NCBI GenBank assembly: GCA_037892935.1
Contig: JAYXKI010000002.1
Span: forward strand, 3,162,001 to 3,226,000
Source: Phlebopus portentosus
Taxonomy: Eukaryota; Basidiomycota; Agaricomycetes; Boletales; Boletinellaceae
Direction of reading: 5' to 3'
Length of the DNA stretch: 64,000 nt
Positions 39,506 through 50,955 of this stretch are shown in pieces; position 1 is the first letter of the stretch; the number at the start of each line of letters is the position of its first letter. The position numbers and the translations under genes were made by a program. The notes under the pieces were generated by a model, which worked only from the letters and a program-made list of their open reading frames with translations, did no database searches and was not told the origin of the DNA.

Positions 39506-40016
39506 GGGCCTGTTCGGCTGCAGCGTGATCTGAGATAGTCTCTGCCAAAAAATGTTGCGTGATTTGAGATGATGTAGAGGGGTGATCTGAGGTTTCGATG
39601 AGCGTTCGGTGCACTTTCAGAAATCACGTTCTCACATCACGGTCTCGCAACTTCCCTGCCAAATGGACCTCTATCTGAAAAACAGCTCAGACCTGTTTTT
39701 CAGATAGCGATATCTCACATCATCTACCAGTATCTCATCCATACACAACAACTCAGTCACAAAAAAAATAATTAAAAATTACAAAAATAATCTATCTATA
39801 TGGGCGCACGGCTCCCCAGTTGAAATTGAATTTTTACATGCATGCAATGTGGTGCTATGGGCTCTCAGCAAAAGTGAGGGTTTGGGACCAGCCGCGAGAT
39901 GGGGGGTGCAGAAACATTCCCACGGTAGAGGTACTCAACTTGCCGCAACTTGCACACTTGCATGTTGCGATTGAGGAAAATCACGATCTCGCGAGAAAGT
40001 GCAACCGAACAGGCTC
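39506..40016. mobile_element. Tourist-like (PIF/Harbinger) MITE, 511 bp
   Basis: The left end reads GGGCCTGTTCGGCTGCA and the right end TGCAACCGAACAGGCTC, inverted copies of each other with two mismatches. Both sides are flanked by TTA (39503-39505 and 40017-40019). A 3-bp TTA/TAA duplication with a GGGCCTGTT terminus is typical of Tourist-like MITEs mobilised by PIF/Harbinger transposases. The inside carries several repeats of the type CACATCA and GTGATCTGAGA, and no transposase frame. Confidence 0.82.
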
Positions 40017-40266
40017 TTATGTATTTCTATTTCTGTTCTCTCACCGCCCTTTGGCAATCGGACCCGAAAACATCTACACACTCTTGCCGTGTTCATCGTC
40101 CGCGAGCACTCCGAAGAACGAGGTAGACTACACTCAAGAACAAAAGATCCAGATGATCAAGAACTCAGAATTCAGCTACCGGGTTTTTGTAACGTAAATT
40201 GGGATAGTATTAGTCGGGACGAAACACTGGCAGATTGGTAGCTCGCACTTTTGCTAGATGTACTCT

Positions 40267-41302
40267 CTAAGAGCCCGTCGCAAACCTGGACAATTGTGTC
40301 TCATCGCCGTTAAAGTAATTATGGTCACCAGGATTTGGAGACGCATCGTCGGAGTTCTGCCAGAAGGTCCAGAACCTGGAACGATGTCAGTCTGAGACTG
40401 TGCGGCTGTATACAAGCGGAAATTGATTCAACGTACGACCAGCCGGAGGGGAGCGTACCAACTGAAGATGCCCAACGGGCGATCCACAACGGATTATTTT
40501 GCCCAAATGCCGCGCTGTTTCCCGTGCAGGTTGTCCACCAGCTAGTCGTGGTATATATCACTAAATTGGAGATGCGTTTAGCAACCTGGAGACGCTCATG
40601 TACCTTAAATCTTACCAGGGTACCTGCGAAATTGTGAGACGAACATCCGGTCAGGAAAATGACCTCACACTCACCGTCCGGTGCGAGACTGGTACGTATC
40701 GGAAAAATCTTGAATCCATGAAACCATTTGTGACTGACTGAGTCCGTAGCATTGGGCACCATATGGGTTGTCTACATAAAGAATAAGGGATTACTTATTT
40801 TGCTCGGTGATATGAATACATACTCTCAATATCCAGGACACCCGGAAGCGTGATTCCATCTGACGACCATCCACCTAGAGTTGGGTCAGCATGATATTCA
40901 CACAGGAGAGAAGTACCAAACTCCGCTGTACCGCCGTTGGAAGCGAAGTAGCTCGCCTGTGTAGCACCACTTGAGACATCTGGACGTGCAAAGTGATATG
41001 CGCCGCGGATCAGGCCAGCATTCGTCGCTCCTGTATACTGGGAGCTGAAGAGGTCGCTCTTGAAAGCTGAACGAGTACAACCAGATGAGCTGAAGCTCCA
41101 ATACACTTCATTAGCGGCACTCACTGGTACCCTCTGTTGCTTTGATGTAAACAAACTTGATACCATTGGCTTTGACCGTCTCGAAATTAACACCAGTAGT
41201 ATAACCAGAGATGTCAATACCCTCCAACAGGGCTTGTACGGAGAATATGAAGGCGGCAATGGTCAAGAAAGAAAGCAGAGCCATCTTGCGAAGGTACGAC
41301 AT
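40267..41302 (-). CDS. Secreted GH25 muramidase (lysozyme)
   Basis: Seven exons (41302-41125, 41066-40932, 40874-40824, 40771-40675, 40623-40616, 40560-40437, 40375-40267) give 233 residues. After a signal peptide ([18 protein letters not shown]) comes a full GH25 barrel. GIDISGY carries the first active-site Asp, and the rest reads [24 protein letters not shown] with the DxE catalytic pair, [46 protein letters not shown] and [10 protein letters not shown]. It cleaves bacterial peptidoglycan between MurNAc and GlcNAc outside the cell, so it may serve defence or bacterivory. Exon 5 is only 8 nt (GTACCCTG) but is required for RYPVIY. The Met at 41284 is the likelier start, given the TATA box position. 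Confidence 0.92.
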
Positions 41303-41319
41303 CCCGCCGTTCGGGAAGG

Positions 41320-41327
41320 CTTTTATA
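41320..41327 (-). promoter_or_regulatory. TATA box of the GH25 gene
   Basis: TATAAAAG on the minus strand, 18 nt before the first ATG (41302) and 36 nt before the second (41284). Usual TATA-to-start-site spacing (about 25-30 nt) puts transcription at or just past the first ATG, favouring the second as translation start. Confidence 0.55.
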
Positions 41328-43058
41328 GCTAAGTGACACGTCGATATCCATGCAAGGCATACGGTCCCTTCCTATCTGGTGACATACCCCAGACTGTCAA
41401 TGATGCAGAGCCGAGGACGAAGGAAATGGTCTGTGCGGACGTGTCGTCGGTCAAGAAGATCGAATATAATGATATCGGTACAAGCATGTGCCTCAAAGCT
41501 TCTCGAGAGTATGATCCCGCGCAGATAGAAGATATCTCGGGGGTCGGCTTCGGTCAGAAGGGCATAGTACTAGTGTTATCTATATCTTTGCATGCATCTC
41601 CTAGCATCGAAACCAGGTAGACGAAACATCCAAAGAGAACGTCTTGGAGATGCCATGCATAACAGCTTGAATAGCGTTATTCGTGTAGTTAGCCATGCGG
41701 TTCCGTGAGAACTGTGCCTGGAGTCAAGGAAGGAAAACGAGGACGAACAAAGCGAGAAGTCTTCAATATTACTACCAATACCATTTACATTCTAATGAAA
41801 TTCTCCGAGTAATACGTTATATGGTAGATAACAGATGGTGGAATGGCCTGATCCGCAGTTGCAAGACATGAAGCAAGGCATGACCTTCTCTCACATGAAT
41901 CATTCGGACAGGATGTGCAAATCTCACGCTCTCGAGCCCACTTGGCTAAAAATTCAAGGAATCAAGACGAGCTCTCCTTGTGGTTTGGCAAAACCTCAGT
42001 TGAGCCGCGAGATCGGAAAGTAAAGAAACGAAGAGGATCTGGGTAGATGTCAGAGATTAATGAGCAAGGAGCTCCTCGAAGCAATGTGAGCAGAGGAGAA
42101 GATGTAAAGGACTTATAGAGGCGGAAAAGAGGGCACAGACACTCGAGCTCTAAGAGAACTCGGACTAGATCACTGACGATATGTGCAAATTCAAGAGAAC
42201 ATTTGCGTGCACTGGCGACCTCCTCGAAAATAGACGCGAGCACATGTGCTCATATGCAAGGTAAGTAGAGCTTCGGCTCATTCGTAACAGAAAGGTTAGA
42301 TACTTATTGAATTTCTGTAAACGTCCCGGATGCCGTTGGTTTCTTCAGAGCTTGCAGGAGTCCTCAGTATAGTGGCAGGAAGGCCTGCGTAAATCGACCA
42401 GCGACTTGCGATGGAAATGGTATTCCCGACCCTCGGGACGCCATAGTTAACTAGTTTCCGCCTTGGGACAACGTTTTCCTCAGGCGCTGCGATAGGACAT
42501 ACCACAATGCTCAGGGAATGGTCATTAGGCGCTAAACATATGGATGTGCATAGGTTCGCAGGCACTATAGATGTCTACAGTAGCCCTAATAGGAATGTGC
42601 ACTGAGTACTACTAGAATAATCTGAGTCTGCCATGCGCCATACGAAATAGCCATTAACAAGCTTTCAAAATGTGCGATGGAGATTAAACTTACCTTACGG
42701 TTAGTGATTTACCTAGTTACGAAGAGCTGTTTCAAGAGCATTTTTTGACACCGTGTGCGTGCCTTCCCACGACGGGAATGTACAGAAAGTTGCAAGAAAC
42801 AGTACGAGACAAACCACACAGCTTAGGAAGTCTCGAAGGATGCTGAAGAAGACTCTACATTACGCTAAGATTCGAGCAGACCATGATGATTCGTCTTACT
42901 TAGAAATTAATTAGACGAGACGAGAAGGACCAAAGGTTCCACGTGTTTTCAGCTACTGTAAGTTGCTCCAGATATGGTATCAAAGTCTCACACGGGCGGG
43001 AGTTGAAATTTGCGAAATGAAATGCGATCTGCTCTACCACTACTCTTCGCATAGCACA
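41328..43058. other. Intergenic, no supported gene
   Basis: Only frames below 100 codons, with no recognisable content on either strand. Confidence 0.4.
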
Positions 43059-43692
43059 ATGGCCGAGTCAATACCGAAGATCACAATCGTAAGCCTATAA
43101 TACTTTTCCTTCCAATGGTGGGCGTCAATATGGATCGTATAATTTTACAGTTGAAAGGTGCTGCTCCAGACCTGTCCGCCGCGACCTTTAGGCTAAATGA
43201 CGAAAGCCATACAATCGGCAACGCTCTCCGCTGGATGCTCATGAAGAAGTGCGTTCCCAATACTTCGTTATATTCTTAGTTCAATAATTCATCTTGTTGC
43301 ACGTTTCGGCATTGGAACAACAGCCCGGAAGTCGAGTTCTGTGGTTATAGGTAAGCAGAACTTTTCTTTTTTTGCCATCTGTCATCTCCTGCACCGAACC
43401 TCGTCCTTTCTCATCGCAGCAGTGACACATTTCTGACTCTCCGCTGCGCTTACCAGTGCACCTCATCCATCCGAGAATGCCATCCAAGTCCGAATACAGA
43501 TGTACGGTACGCGGACTTGTCAACATTTGGCACTCCATCGAGGCTCATATACTTGCCTCAGATGGCAAATCAGCCCTCACTGCGCTTATTCAAGCATTGG
43601 ATCAACTGGATACATTATTTGCGAGTATTGACGAAGCGTACCGGGCGAACTTACTGGCTGGGAAGTTTGAGAGATGGGACGAGAAAAGCTGA
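43059..43692 (+). CDS. RPC19: RNA polymerase I and III subunit AC19 (RPC19)
   Basis: Five exons (43059-43088, 43151-43248, 43324-43350, 43457-43506, 43562-43692) give 111 residues, a compact AC19. The family core is complete: FRLNDESHTIGNALRWMLMK (the alpha-motif shared with the bacterial RNA polymerase alpha subunit), NPEVEFCGYSAPHPSENAIQ and VRIQMYDGKSALTALIQAL, ending in a short charged tail. AC19 pairs with AC40 in RNA polymerases I and III to form the alpha-like assembly platform. It lacks the acidic N-terminal extension of the yeast protein. Convergent with the aspartic protease, about 100 bp apart. Confidence 0.93.
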
Positions 43693-43792
43693 GGAATGGA
43701 AGGGGCTCTGACGGTTCGTTTTTTTTTATATAATGCCATCCGTGTCATTGTAATTGCTATATACATATTGCTTTGCAGACAATCGAATCTCA

Positions 43793-45098
43793 TCACTTCA
43801 TTATTTTCTGCCAGAATGTGAAGAGGGTTCGGATATACGAAGACAGGGAAGAACAGGGCAGTAAAGAAAGAAGGGACGAAATCCTTCTTTCAATTGTCCG
43901 CCGGATGGATGTCATTCGGTGCATCGACTGGTCCTCACTAGATCGCGTCGGTTCGAGACAAGCAAGGGGTAAACTGGCTGTCGCGAAGCCGATTCTCTTA
44001 TTATCGACATCGAGAACAATGTAAAAGTGTTGAACTGGTCAAAATAAGCATCAGCAAATAGGGCTGGCTTTTCAACGCCTAGAGCGACTTACGCCAAGTG
44101 AAACCGTTAATGAGGGAGATACCGACTCCATTATTACTCCTGAGCTCTACATAGCTCAGATACGAATCCTCCGCTGGACCGCCAGCAACATCATTCAGCT
44201 CCTGTGGCCATACCTGTTCTTCAGGGGCAATCTCAAAGCTTCTCCCGCCGATCTCAAAGAACAAGCTCTTCAGATTGGTCTTCTGGTTTGGAGGTAGGGA
44301 CAGAAGCTTGGAGATACAGTCGAAGTCTGCGTGGGTAGCATGCCGATATGCATCGAAAGACCCTGGCGTAAGGTGGACAACTGAGCTTCCCGAGTCGATC
44401 ACACCAATCCCGTTCTTCAAAATCTCGATACCGGTCTCTTTGCGTGATCCGTACGTGATCGTTTGTTCGAAGCTCCAATGCTTGCTTGAAGGTTTGTTTT
44501 GTGGGATGGGGACGTAGATTATCTCACCAGTATATCGCGAAGGATCTGTGCCTCCAAGGGTTAGAACGCCGCGGAACTCCCCTTTGTAGTCCTTCCTTCT
44601 CAGCGTCGCTGACATACGATCAAAGCTTATCGAGAACATTCTCTGTTTGATCTTTCCCTGCTCGACCAGATTGTCGATAATAGTCGGGATTACCTCCAGT
44701 TCGTCATTATCGGACTCCTTTATGAGGAACTCCTTTGTCAGTTCAGCGAGTCCCAAGCCTAATATTCCATCCACACCGTCCTCGAACCCGAAAGCATCCT
44801 CCGCAACTCCAATACCCTGGTTCTCGATGACAAGCGATCCAATCGTGACACGATCGTACCACAATTTGCCTCTGAAACTACCTGTTCCGTATCTGATACT
44901 CACAGATCGCTTCGATTCCTTCGACGTCTCGGTGGGCTTGAACGGATGCTGCGACCCACGCGCGGAGACCCATGTATTCGCTGAACCTGTGTCGACAATG
45001 AGCGTATAGAAGGTCGGCGGAGATCCGATGCCTACGTTGGCTTTGAAAGTGGTAGCGGAATGAGCGGGAGTGGAGAAAGGAATGTCAACGCCTCGCAT
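43793..45098 (-). CDS. Pepsin-like aspartic protease (A1)
   Basis: Two exons (45098-44093, 44034-43793) give 415 residues. Both catalytic aspartates are there, in VDTGSANTW and VIDSGSSVVH, and the flap is RYGTGSFRG. GILGLGLAEL, GVLTLGGTDPSRYTG and the C-terminal FYIVLDVDNKRIGFATA complete the bilobal fold. An unusual tail of about 55 residues rich in Ser/Leu/Arg follows the normal family end; a further unrecognised intron there could replace it. No signal peptide or propeptide precedes MRGVDIPFSTPAHS. Secreted relatives have both, so a 5' exon may lie upstream of 45098 that I could not place. Probably a secreted or vacuolar endopeptidase. Confidence 0.82.
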
Positions 45099-46406
45099 GC
45101 GATTGGAGGATTGGCATGAATGAGATCCGGAATGGTGTTATATGCATTGTGTGGTCTCAAGGGATATGTGGTGGCGGAGGAGATTGCTGCATTGCATATA
45201 TTTTGCGCATCGAACTTATTATGCTTTCTGAGCGGATGGTTGAGAACACGATGTTGGCCGACAAGGTATCCGGCGCATCAATCTTATTCCGAGTCCTTTT
45301 CACCTCTCTCTCAGCCTCTCAGCTAATGTTTTGAGGACGGGTGATTGGTTAGAAGGATATCTCTCCTCATCCCACTTTGCATTCTTTGAAATCACAAGTT
45401 TGCTGTGGCCTTTCGGGCTGGCCACGGGTACGAGCAAACTTGCGTTACTAAGTGGATGATCGTGTTACCACAAACATTCTATTACGTGCCAAAGAAAGGG
45501 AAGATACTGTATATGCAAAGGAGAGGCCTGGGTGGCCATATTCCTTCACACCATCACATTCTCGAATGTTACTACGTCTGTATGTGAACGGGTCGGATGC
45601 CTTACATAAACTTGCAGTCAGACAGGGACACAATCGAATGATGCGACTCGGAGAAGGACCGAATGTCTCTGACTGGTGCCCGTAATTATGACTCGAGTAG
45701 TCGTATGAAGTCACGCAGTGAAGTTCAAAGCGCCGACCCAGAAGAGATGCTGCGACAATATCTTTAAGACATTAGGGTGACCGTCACTCTGGCCGCCAGC
45801 TGTACTCTTCCACCAACGATCACTTTCATCCAGCGAGTTCCTGATGATTTCCACCCGCATACTAATCTGCGAGAACGTGGAGCAACTAGCATCTAAAGTA
45901 GACAATTGGGGGGAGAACAACTACCGTTCGGTACGCCATTAGCTTCCTACATATACATGGTACTTCGTATCCTCACGTTCTTTCCCTTGTCAGCCAATTT
46001 ATGTACGCTAAAAAATCTTTTGGGAAATCACAGATGACGATGAAAAAATCAGGAGGGTCTTCCAAGGACTAACTGTACGTGACATTATACATGGGTAATG
46101 AGGTTGTTTAGTGGGCGTACTATTACTGGGTTGAGCATCAGTGGGCTGGCGTTGAGGGACTGGGATATGTTTATTTCCCAGATCATGGATTCATTCCTCT
46201 GACCGCCCGTTTGACAATATCCATGCACGCGCGAGCAGTTGCCTAAAGAGATGTCATTTTTCTTGATGATTAGGACGTCCTTCCCGGATTTTGATCATTC
46301 TTCCCGAAGGCAGTACGGCAGTCGCAGCTATTGGATAACTTTCCCCCCCCTTCCTAGGCTTGGGATTTCAACAAGGGCTCAGATTACGACCAATCTAAGC
46401 TTATGA
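45099..46406. other. Intergenic; possible missing 5' exon of the protease
   Basis: Only short frames. A signal-peptide exon for the aspartic protease would be expected in the first few hundred bases, but none could be joined with confidence. Confidence 0.35.
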
Positions 46407-47048
46407 TTACCGAGGGAAGTAGTGGCTGGCGAGAAACTCCTCGGAGATCCTGCGGATAGATTTTGCATCCCGGACATCGCGATTCATGTCGACGGCTGTC
46501 CTGTCATTATACTCGAAGCTGCGTCTTTATGGGCACCGGAAGACTTGAAGAAACGTGCTCATGACTGGTTCCTCTGCAAAAGTGTACGGGTAGTGATTCT
46601 GATCCAAGTGAAAGAAGGCAATGGGAGGAACTACGGGTACAAACAGCATGATCCGTCTGTTCAAGAACTTCCTTTCCAGGCGTTTAAGGATTGTCACATT
46701 GGCGATGGTGTATACTGAATTGAAGGAGAGGACCGCACTTTCGTTGGGGACTTGTCGTGCATTACTAGTACTGTCCTATTCAGGACTTCTCCCGAAAGCT
46801 ACGACAACGGAGGCGTCGAAAACGCGAGCAAGATGAAACACGGTGTGTTAATTGGACTCAAGCTGACTCTCAACAAATATTGTAGGCAGATCTTACAGCA
46901 GATGAAGAGATCTCCAGAATTAGACCCAGGTTTTCGTATGGTCAGAAAAGAACTCAAGTTGCCGGATCAGTTCGTCGTTCAGTTCACCACGCCCAACATC
47001 CGAAGGATTTTAGACCTTTGCAAGCGGGAGGCCGCTTTCAGGAGGTAG
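46407..47048 (+). pseudogene. Broken PD-(D/E)XK-like hypothetical gene
   Basis: The frame 46407-46718 encodes GDPADRFCIPDIAIHVDG, then VIILEAASLWAPEDLKKRAHDW, then SVRVVILIQVKE. This has the shape of a fungal PD-(D/E)XK-nuclease-like domain: PD before a strand, an E in the next strand, a helix with KKRAHDW, then a strand with a final K. A TGA interrupts at 46717-46719. Just beyond it the same strand reads on in a second frame, GEDRTFVGDLSCITSTVLFR... to 47048, ending with a basic Arg-rich tail. The break and the absence of a clear start suggest a truncated or decayed gene; an unseen intron could also bridge the stop. Family assignment is tentative. Confidence 0.4.
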
Positions 47049-47384
47049 GATATGTGGTTCAACAAAGGACGGGATCTTGCCGCTCCGACCGGGAAGGTTT
47101 TGCAGAAAATGGCATTGAAAGCTCTTCGCTTGATTGGTTGATCAGCATTACGGATCGGGTCCCTTGAAGTTCAACCTATCCTGTCGATTACTGAGCATTA
47201 ACTGTAATCAATGTTAATATTGCGGTGCATATACGAATATACTGTATATGTACGTTATGGTTTTAGCTTTCGTCGCGCCATCGCACGCCAACTTGAACTT
47301 GGTCGGCACGACGTCATAGCTTGACTATCTTTTCCGTGACAGTAACTTGGTAAGAAAAACGGCCTCTGAACAATATGCTACAAT

Positions 47385-48451
47385 ATGCCGCCATCCACGT
47401 CCCTCGTAATAGGCGCTTCTCGTGGTCTCGGCCTCGAACTCGCGCGCAACTTGCACGCTCGAGGCTCATCCGTCTTCGCGACAGTCCGCTCGCCATCACA
47501 ATCACCCGACCTTTTCCCAAAAGGCGTCATTGTGATCGATGGAGTGGATGTTGCAAATGAAGATGCTGGAGATAAAATCGTGACAATCCTGAACGGACGG
47601 AAGATAGATCTTGTTGTTATTAATGCGGGTGTGTTCAAAGCTGAGGTGAGTGTTGGCTGGATATATGCGGTGTCTTATACATTGAGGTCGTCTTAGACGT
47701 TGGATAAACCGAACTTCGCGGATGAGGTCGAGATGTACAAGACCGTCGCTATCGCGCCTGTCTTCCTAACTCATCATCTGTTCGTACTACTTGCTCCTCT
47801 GTCTCATTATCAGCATTGATATATACTGTACACCCTGAAGACGAAAATCCAAGGTCTTCGCACCAGGTGCGAAGCTAGTTCTCATCACAACCGAAGGCGG
47901 GTCCATAGCATTGCGAACGCAAGAAGAAGGAGGCGGGAATTATGGACACCACGGGAGCAAAGCTGCAGCGAACATGGTCGGACGACTGTTGTCACACGAC
48001 CTCGTTGCAGATGGCGTCGCAGTCGTCATGATCCACGTCAGTCACAATAATACATAACTGTTCTCTTCTTTTGGATATGGATATATTTATACTTATACGA
48101 TGATATTAGCCTGGGTTTATGCGGACAGAGATGACGAAAGGGGTTGGATTTGACAAATTCTGGGATTCCGGCGGTGGTAAGCTTTATGCATCGAACCTAT
48201 AAGGACATGACCAATAAGTCGCATTTATCGCAGCTGTCGAGCCGTCCGAGGCAGCCAAGTCGACCCTCGATTTCGTAGAGACGTTCTCCATCAAAGACAC
48301 GGGATCATTCTGGGCCCCTCGCGGTCCTCGGTAAGTCTACAACTCGACAAATTTGGGGTTCCTGAAGATAATTATCTTGCACAGTGACATTGGTGAAGCG
48401 GAACGAGTCCTTGGCAAGAACGTCCCGACGCCACTTCGATTGCCATGGTAA
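47385..48451 (+). CDS. Short-chain dehydrogenase (C-factor-like SDR)
   Basis: Six exons (47385-47645, 47697-47783, 47854-48036, 48110-48176, 48234-48330, 48385-48451) give 253 residues. SLVIGASRGLGLELARNL is the glycine-rich cofactor motif and DLVVINAG the NAG strand. PGAKLVLITTEGGS holds the catalytic-Ser strand, and HPGFMRTEM-like sequence (here HPGFMRTEMTKG) follows the active site. At the YxxxK site the sequence is NYGHHGSKAAANM: the Lys is present but the residue four before it is His, not Tyr, with a Tyr two further upstream. The substrate is unknown. The second donor was set after CTGTTC to keep frame, giving HHLFVFAPGAKL. Confidence 0.85.
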
Positions 48452-49412
48452 AACTAAGTGTCAAGCTGGTGGTGGACTCAAGACGGTCGCTGTCGAGTGA
48501 GAGGGACGCTTCATGCAGCATCATTAATATTGATCCTTTTCCTAGGCAGTAAGATTGAAGCTTTGTATTTCCTTGGGCTTCGCGAAGTAAGCCGCCCCTT
48601 GATGTATTCTGTAGATCGATCGTAGACTTGGACAGAACTCTAAATATCAGAACACCAAAACAGGTTCTTTCAACTTCCTAAATATCATTGCAATTAGCCC
48701 AGAATCTCAACTACACTGTACACACTATATGCATACACACCGCACTACGATACTAACAACGATCATCGACAAGCAGAAACAGCACAGCAAGGGTAAAAAA
48801 GGTAAAAGAAATAATAGGAAGGCCTACAAAAGAGACCGAACCAGACCAAGTCAAGCTTGATAGCAGTTTGATTTTCTCGCACGGCGAGCTGCGTGCGTAC
48901 AAGGCGGGTGGAAGTCCGGTTTATAGGGTGGAGCAGGTGGTGGGAAAAGAAAAATCGAGAAAGGAGAAGGAGCGACTTTGGGATCAATACCGGAGAGCAC
49001 AGAGCACCTCATAGCGAGGCGATAAAAAAACTGGTCGACGAACGGAGTCTCGAGAATTGGAAATCAGGAACACATTTGGAACTCGATCACATCGCAGAAC
49101 CAACTGGTAACTGCGTACGGCAAAGGGCGGCAATGGCAGGCACATACCTCAGATCAAGAGAAAACAAATGCTCAATTACAGAGCACTTGCATCAATTGAA
49201 CGAGTCAGATACAACTGGCACAATAGATATGTTAATCATCGGGTTACAGAAAAACAGACAGACAGACACAAAATACGAAGCGGAGAGCAGGACAGGCGAG
49301 ACACTATGGGAGATCAGCGTATGGCAAGGCATAAATAACCGAGACCAAAGACGTTAAGCAGACTATGCGGGGGTAACAACGTCATGAGGTCAACTTAACC
49401 AACGGCATCGGG
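48452..49412. other. Intergenic, likely 3' UTRs
   Basis: Between the convergent SDR and bHLH genes. No gene recognised; the 154-codon plus-strand frame at 48893-49357 is low in structure and unsupported. Confidence 0.45.
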
Positions 49413-50955
49413 TCAAAACATAAGCGCGGCCACATGACGTCCACCTCCACCGCCGACGGAGATCGGTGTAGCATACGGCGCGCTGGGAAGACTGATCGAA
49501 AGACTCGGCTTGCGTCCGTACGCAGCGCCAGTGTTGCCACCGACGTCAAAAGGGACTGGACTACCGCCTACGCTTCCCTGGTTCCCAATGCCATCAGCGC
49601 TGCCTACTGAGCTCGCATCGTCCAGTTCTGGACTCGCATAGATCTGTTGCTGACTAGCCTGCTGCTGCTGAAGGAAGAACGGATTCCCACCCATCGGTGA
49701 GTTAGGTCCGCCTGCGCTGACTGGCGGGGTGAAGCTGCCCGCACCAGTAGCAGCAAATTGCTGTGCCCAATGCTGCTGTTGACTTTGCTGACCGAGGAAC
49801 ATGCCAATCTGGTTTTGATTTTGGCCCTGTGCAACCCAGTTCGCGAGCTTATCGTGACTGATCTGTTGCGCGTGCACCGCAAAGTCGGGATGAACAGGCA
49901 GTGCGTGAGATGCCCCGTGCGACAGACCGTTTGGCTCGTACATCGTGTTCACGCCGGCAGAAAGAGCTGGATGAGATGGCATGCTATCAAAAGCAAGATT
50001 ACGCGAGAAGCCAAGCTGTTGTTGAAGGCCTAGTTGACTGATCTGTCCAGCGGTTTGGCTGGCAACCGGTGCAGGTGCAGGAGCCTTGAAGGCCGGGTTC
50101 ATACGAACGAAATCATCGTCACCGTCATCCATGCCATCGTCCTCACCACCTTGTAAGGCGAGTTCGTATGCCCTGCGCTCCTCTTCGCCCATCTCACCCA
50201 AGCGCTCACCATCCCATCCACCGACACCACCTGCTCCTTCAATATCCTGAGGACTGATCAAATTAAGGAACTCTGGAGAACGAGGCGGCTCTTCAACACG
50301 TGGAAGGCCCGCGCGCGCACGCCATTCATTAAGCTCGCGTCGAAGAGCATCAGACTCGGCGCGAATCAGGCGCAATTCACGTGCAGCGAGAAGACGAGTG
50401 CGGCGTGACTGGTGAATCATCGCGATACTAGAGTTGACAATCGCAGACTTCGATGGACGTCTAACTGTTGCGAGGTTTGGCAGCAGAGCAGCGAGATCCT
50501 AAAAGAAGCCCGTAAGATAGACAGCTCCTTGATCTTAAGAAAGTCAACGAACCAAGAAGCGGCCATTGAGAGTCTCGCGGCGTGCTCTCTCTACTGCGTT
50601 GTGCGTTGCGCGGCGCTCGGCCGTATTCGCACGCCTGTTCGGCTTTCGCTTTCCTGTGCTTGTTGCGTTGTTGTTTGCCGTAGTTGTATTCTATTTCGAG
50701 TAAAACCAAAACGAGAAATGTCAGAGATCAGCGCGCCATCAAATCGTTTGTCAGCGGTGTCCGACACGTCAAACACGCCGATAGAAAGGAGAAAGAAGAA
50801 AGAACTTACGCCGTTGTTGTTGTTGTCGCCATCAACCGGGACTGGCAATGCGGCCGAATTGGGCGACAGCGGAGTCGCCGGTGGCTGCGAGGGAGGGGAG
50901 ATCCAGCGGTAGAGCCGGTGGTCGACGAAGGAGTGTTTACTTCTGGAAGTGACAT
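49413..50955 (-). CDS. bHLH transcription factor, Gln-rich
   Basis: Four exons (50955-50941, 50884-50810, 50690-50553, 50498-49413) give 437 residues. An Asn/Pro/Thr-rich N-terminus leads into the bHLH. The basic region AERRATHNAVERARRETLNG has His, Glu and Arg at the E-box contact positions (HNAVERARR). Helix 1 ends RFLDLAALLPNL, the loop is TVRRPSKSA, and helix 2 is IVNSSIAMIHQSRR. It continues into a leucine-spaced coil (LLAARELRLIRAESDALRREL). The Arg at the last contact site predicts binding to CACGTG. The rest is acidic (GEDDGMDDGDDDF) and then Gln-rich (LGLQQQLG, GQQSQQQHWAQQF, LQQQQASQQQ), like activation domains. The first exon is only 15 nt (MSLPE). The target pathway is not evident. 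Confidence 0.88.
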
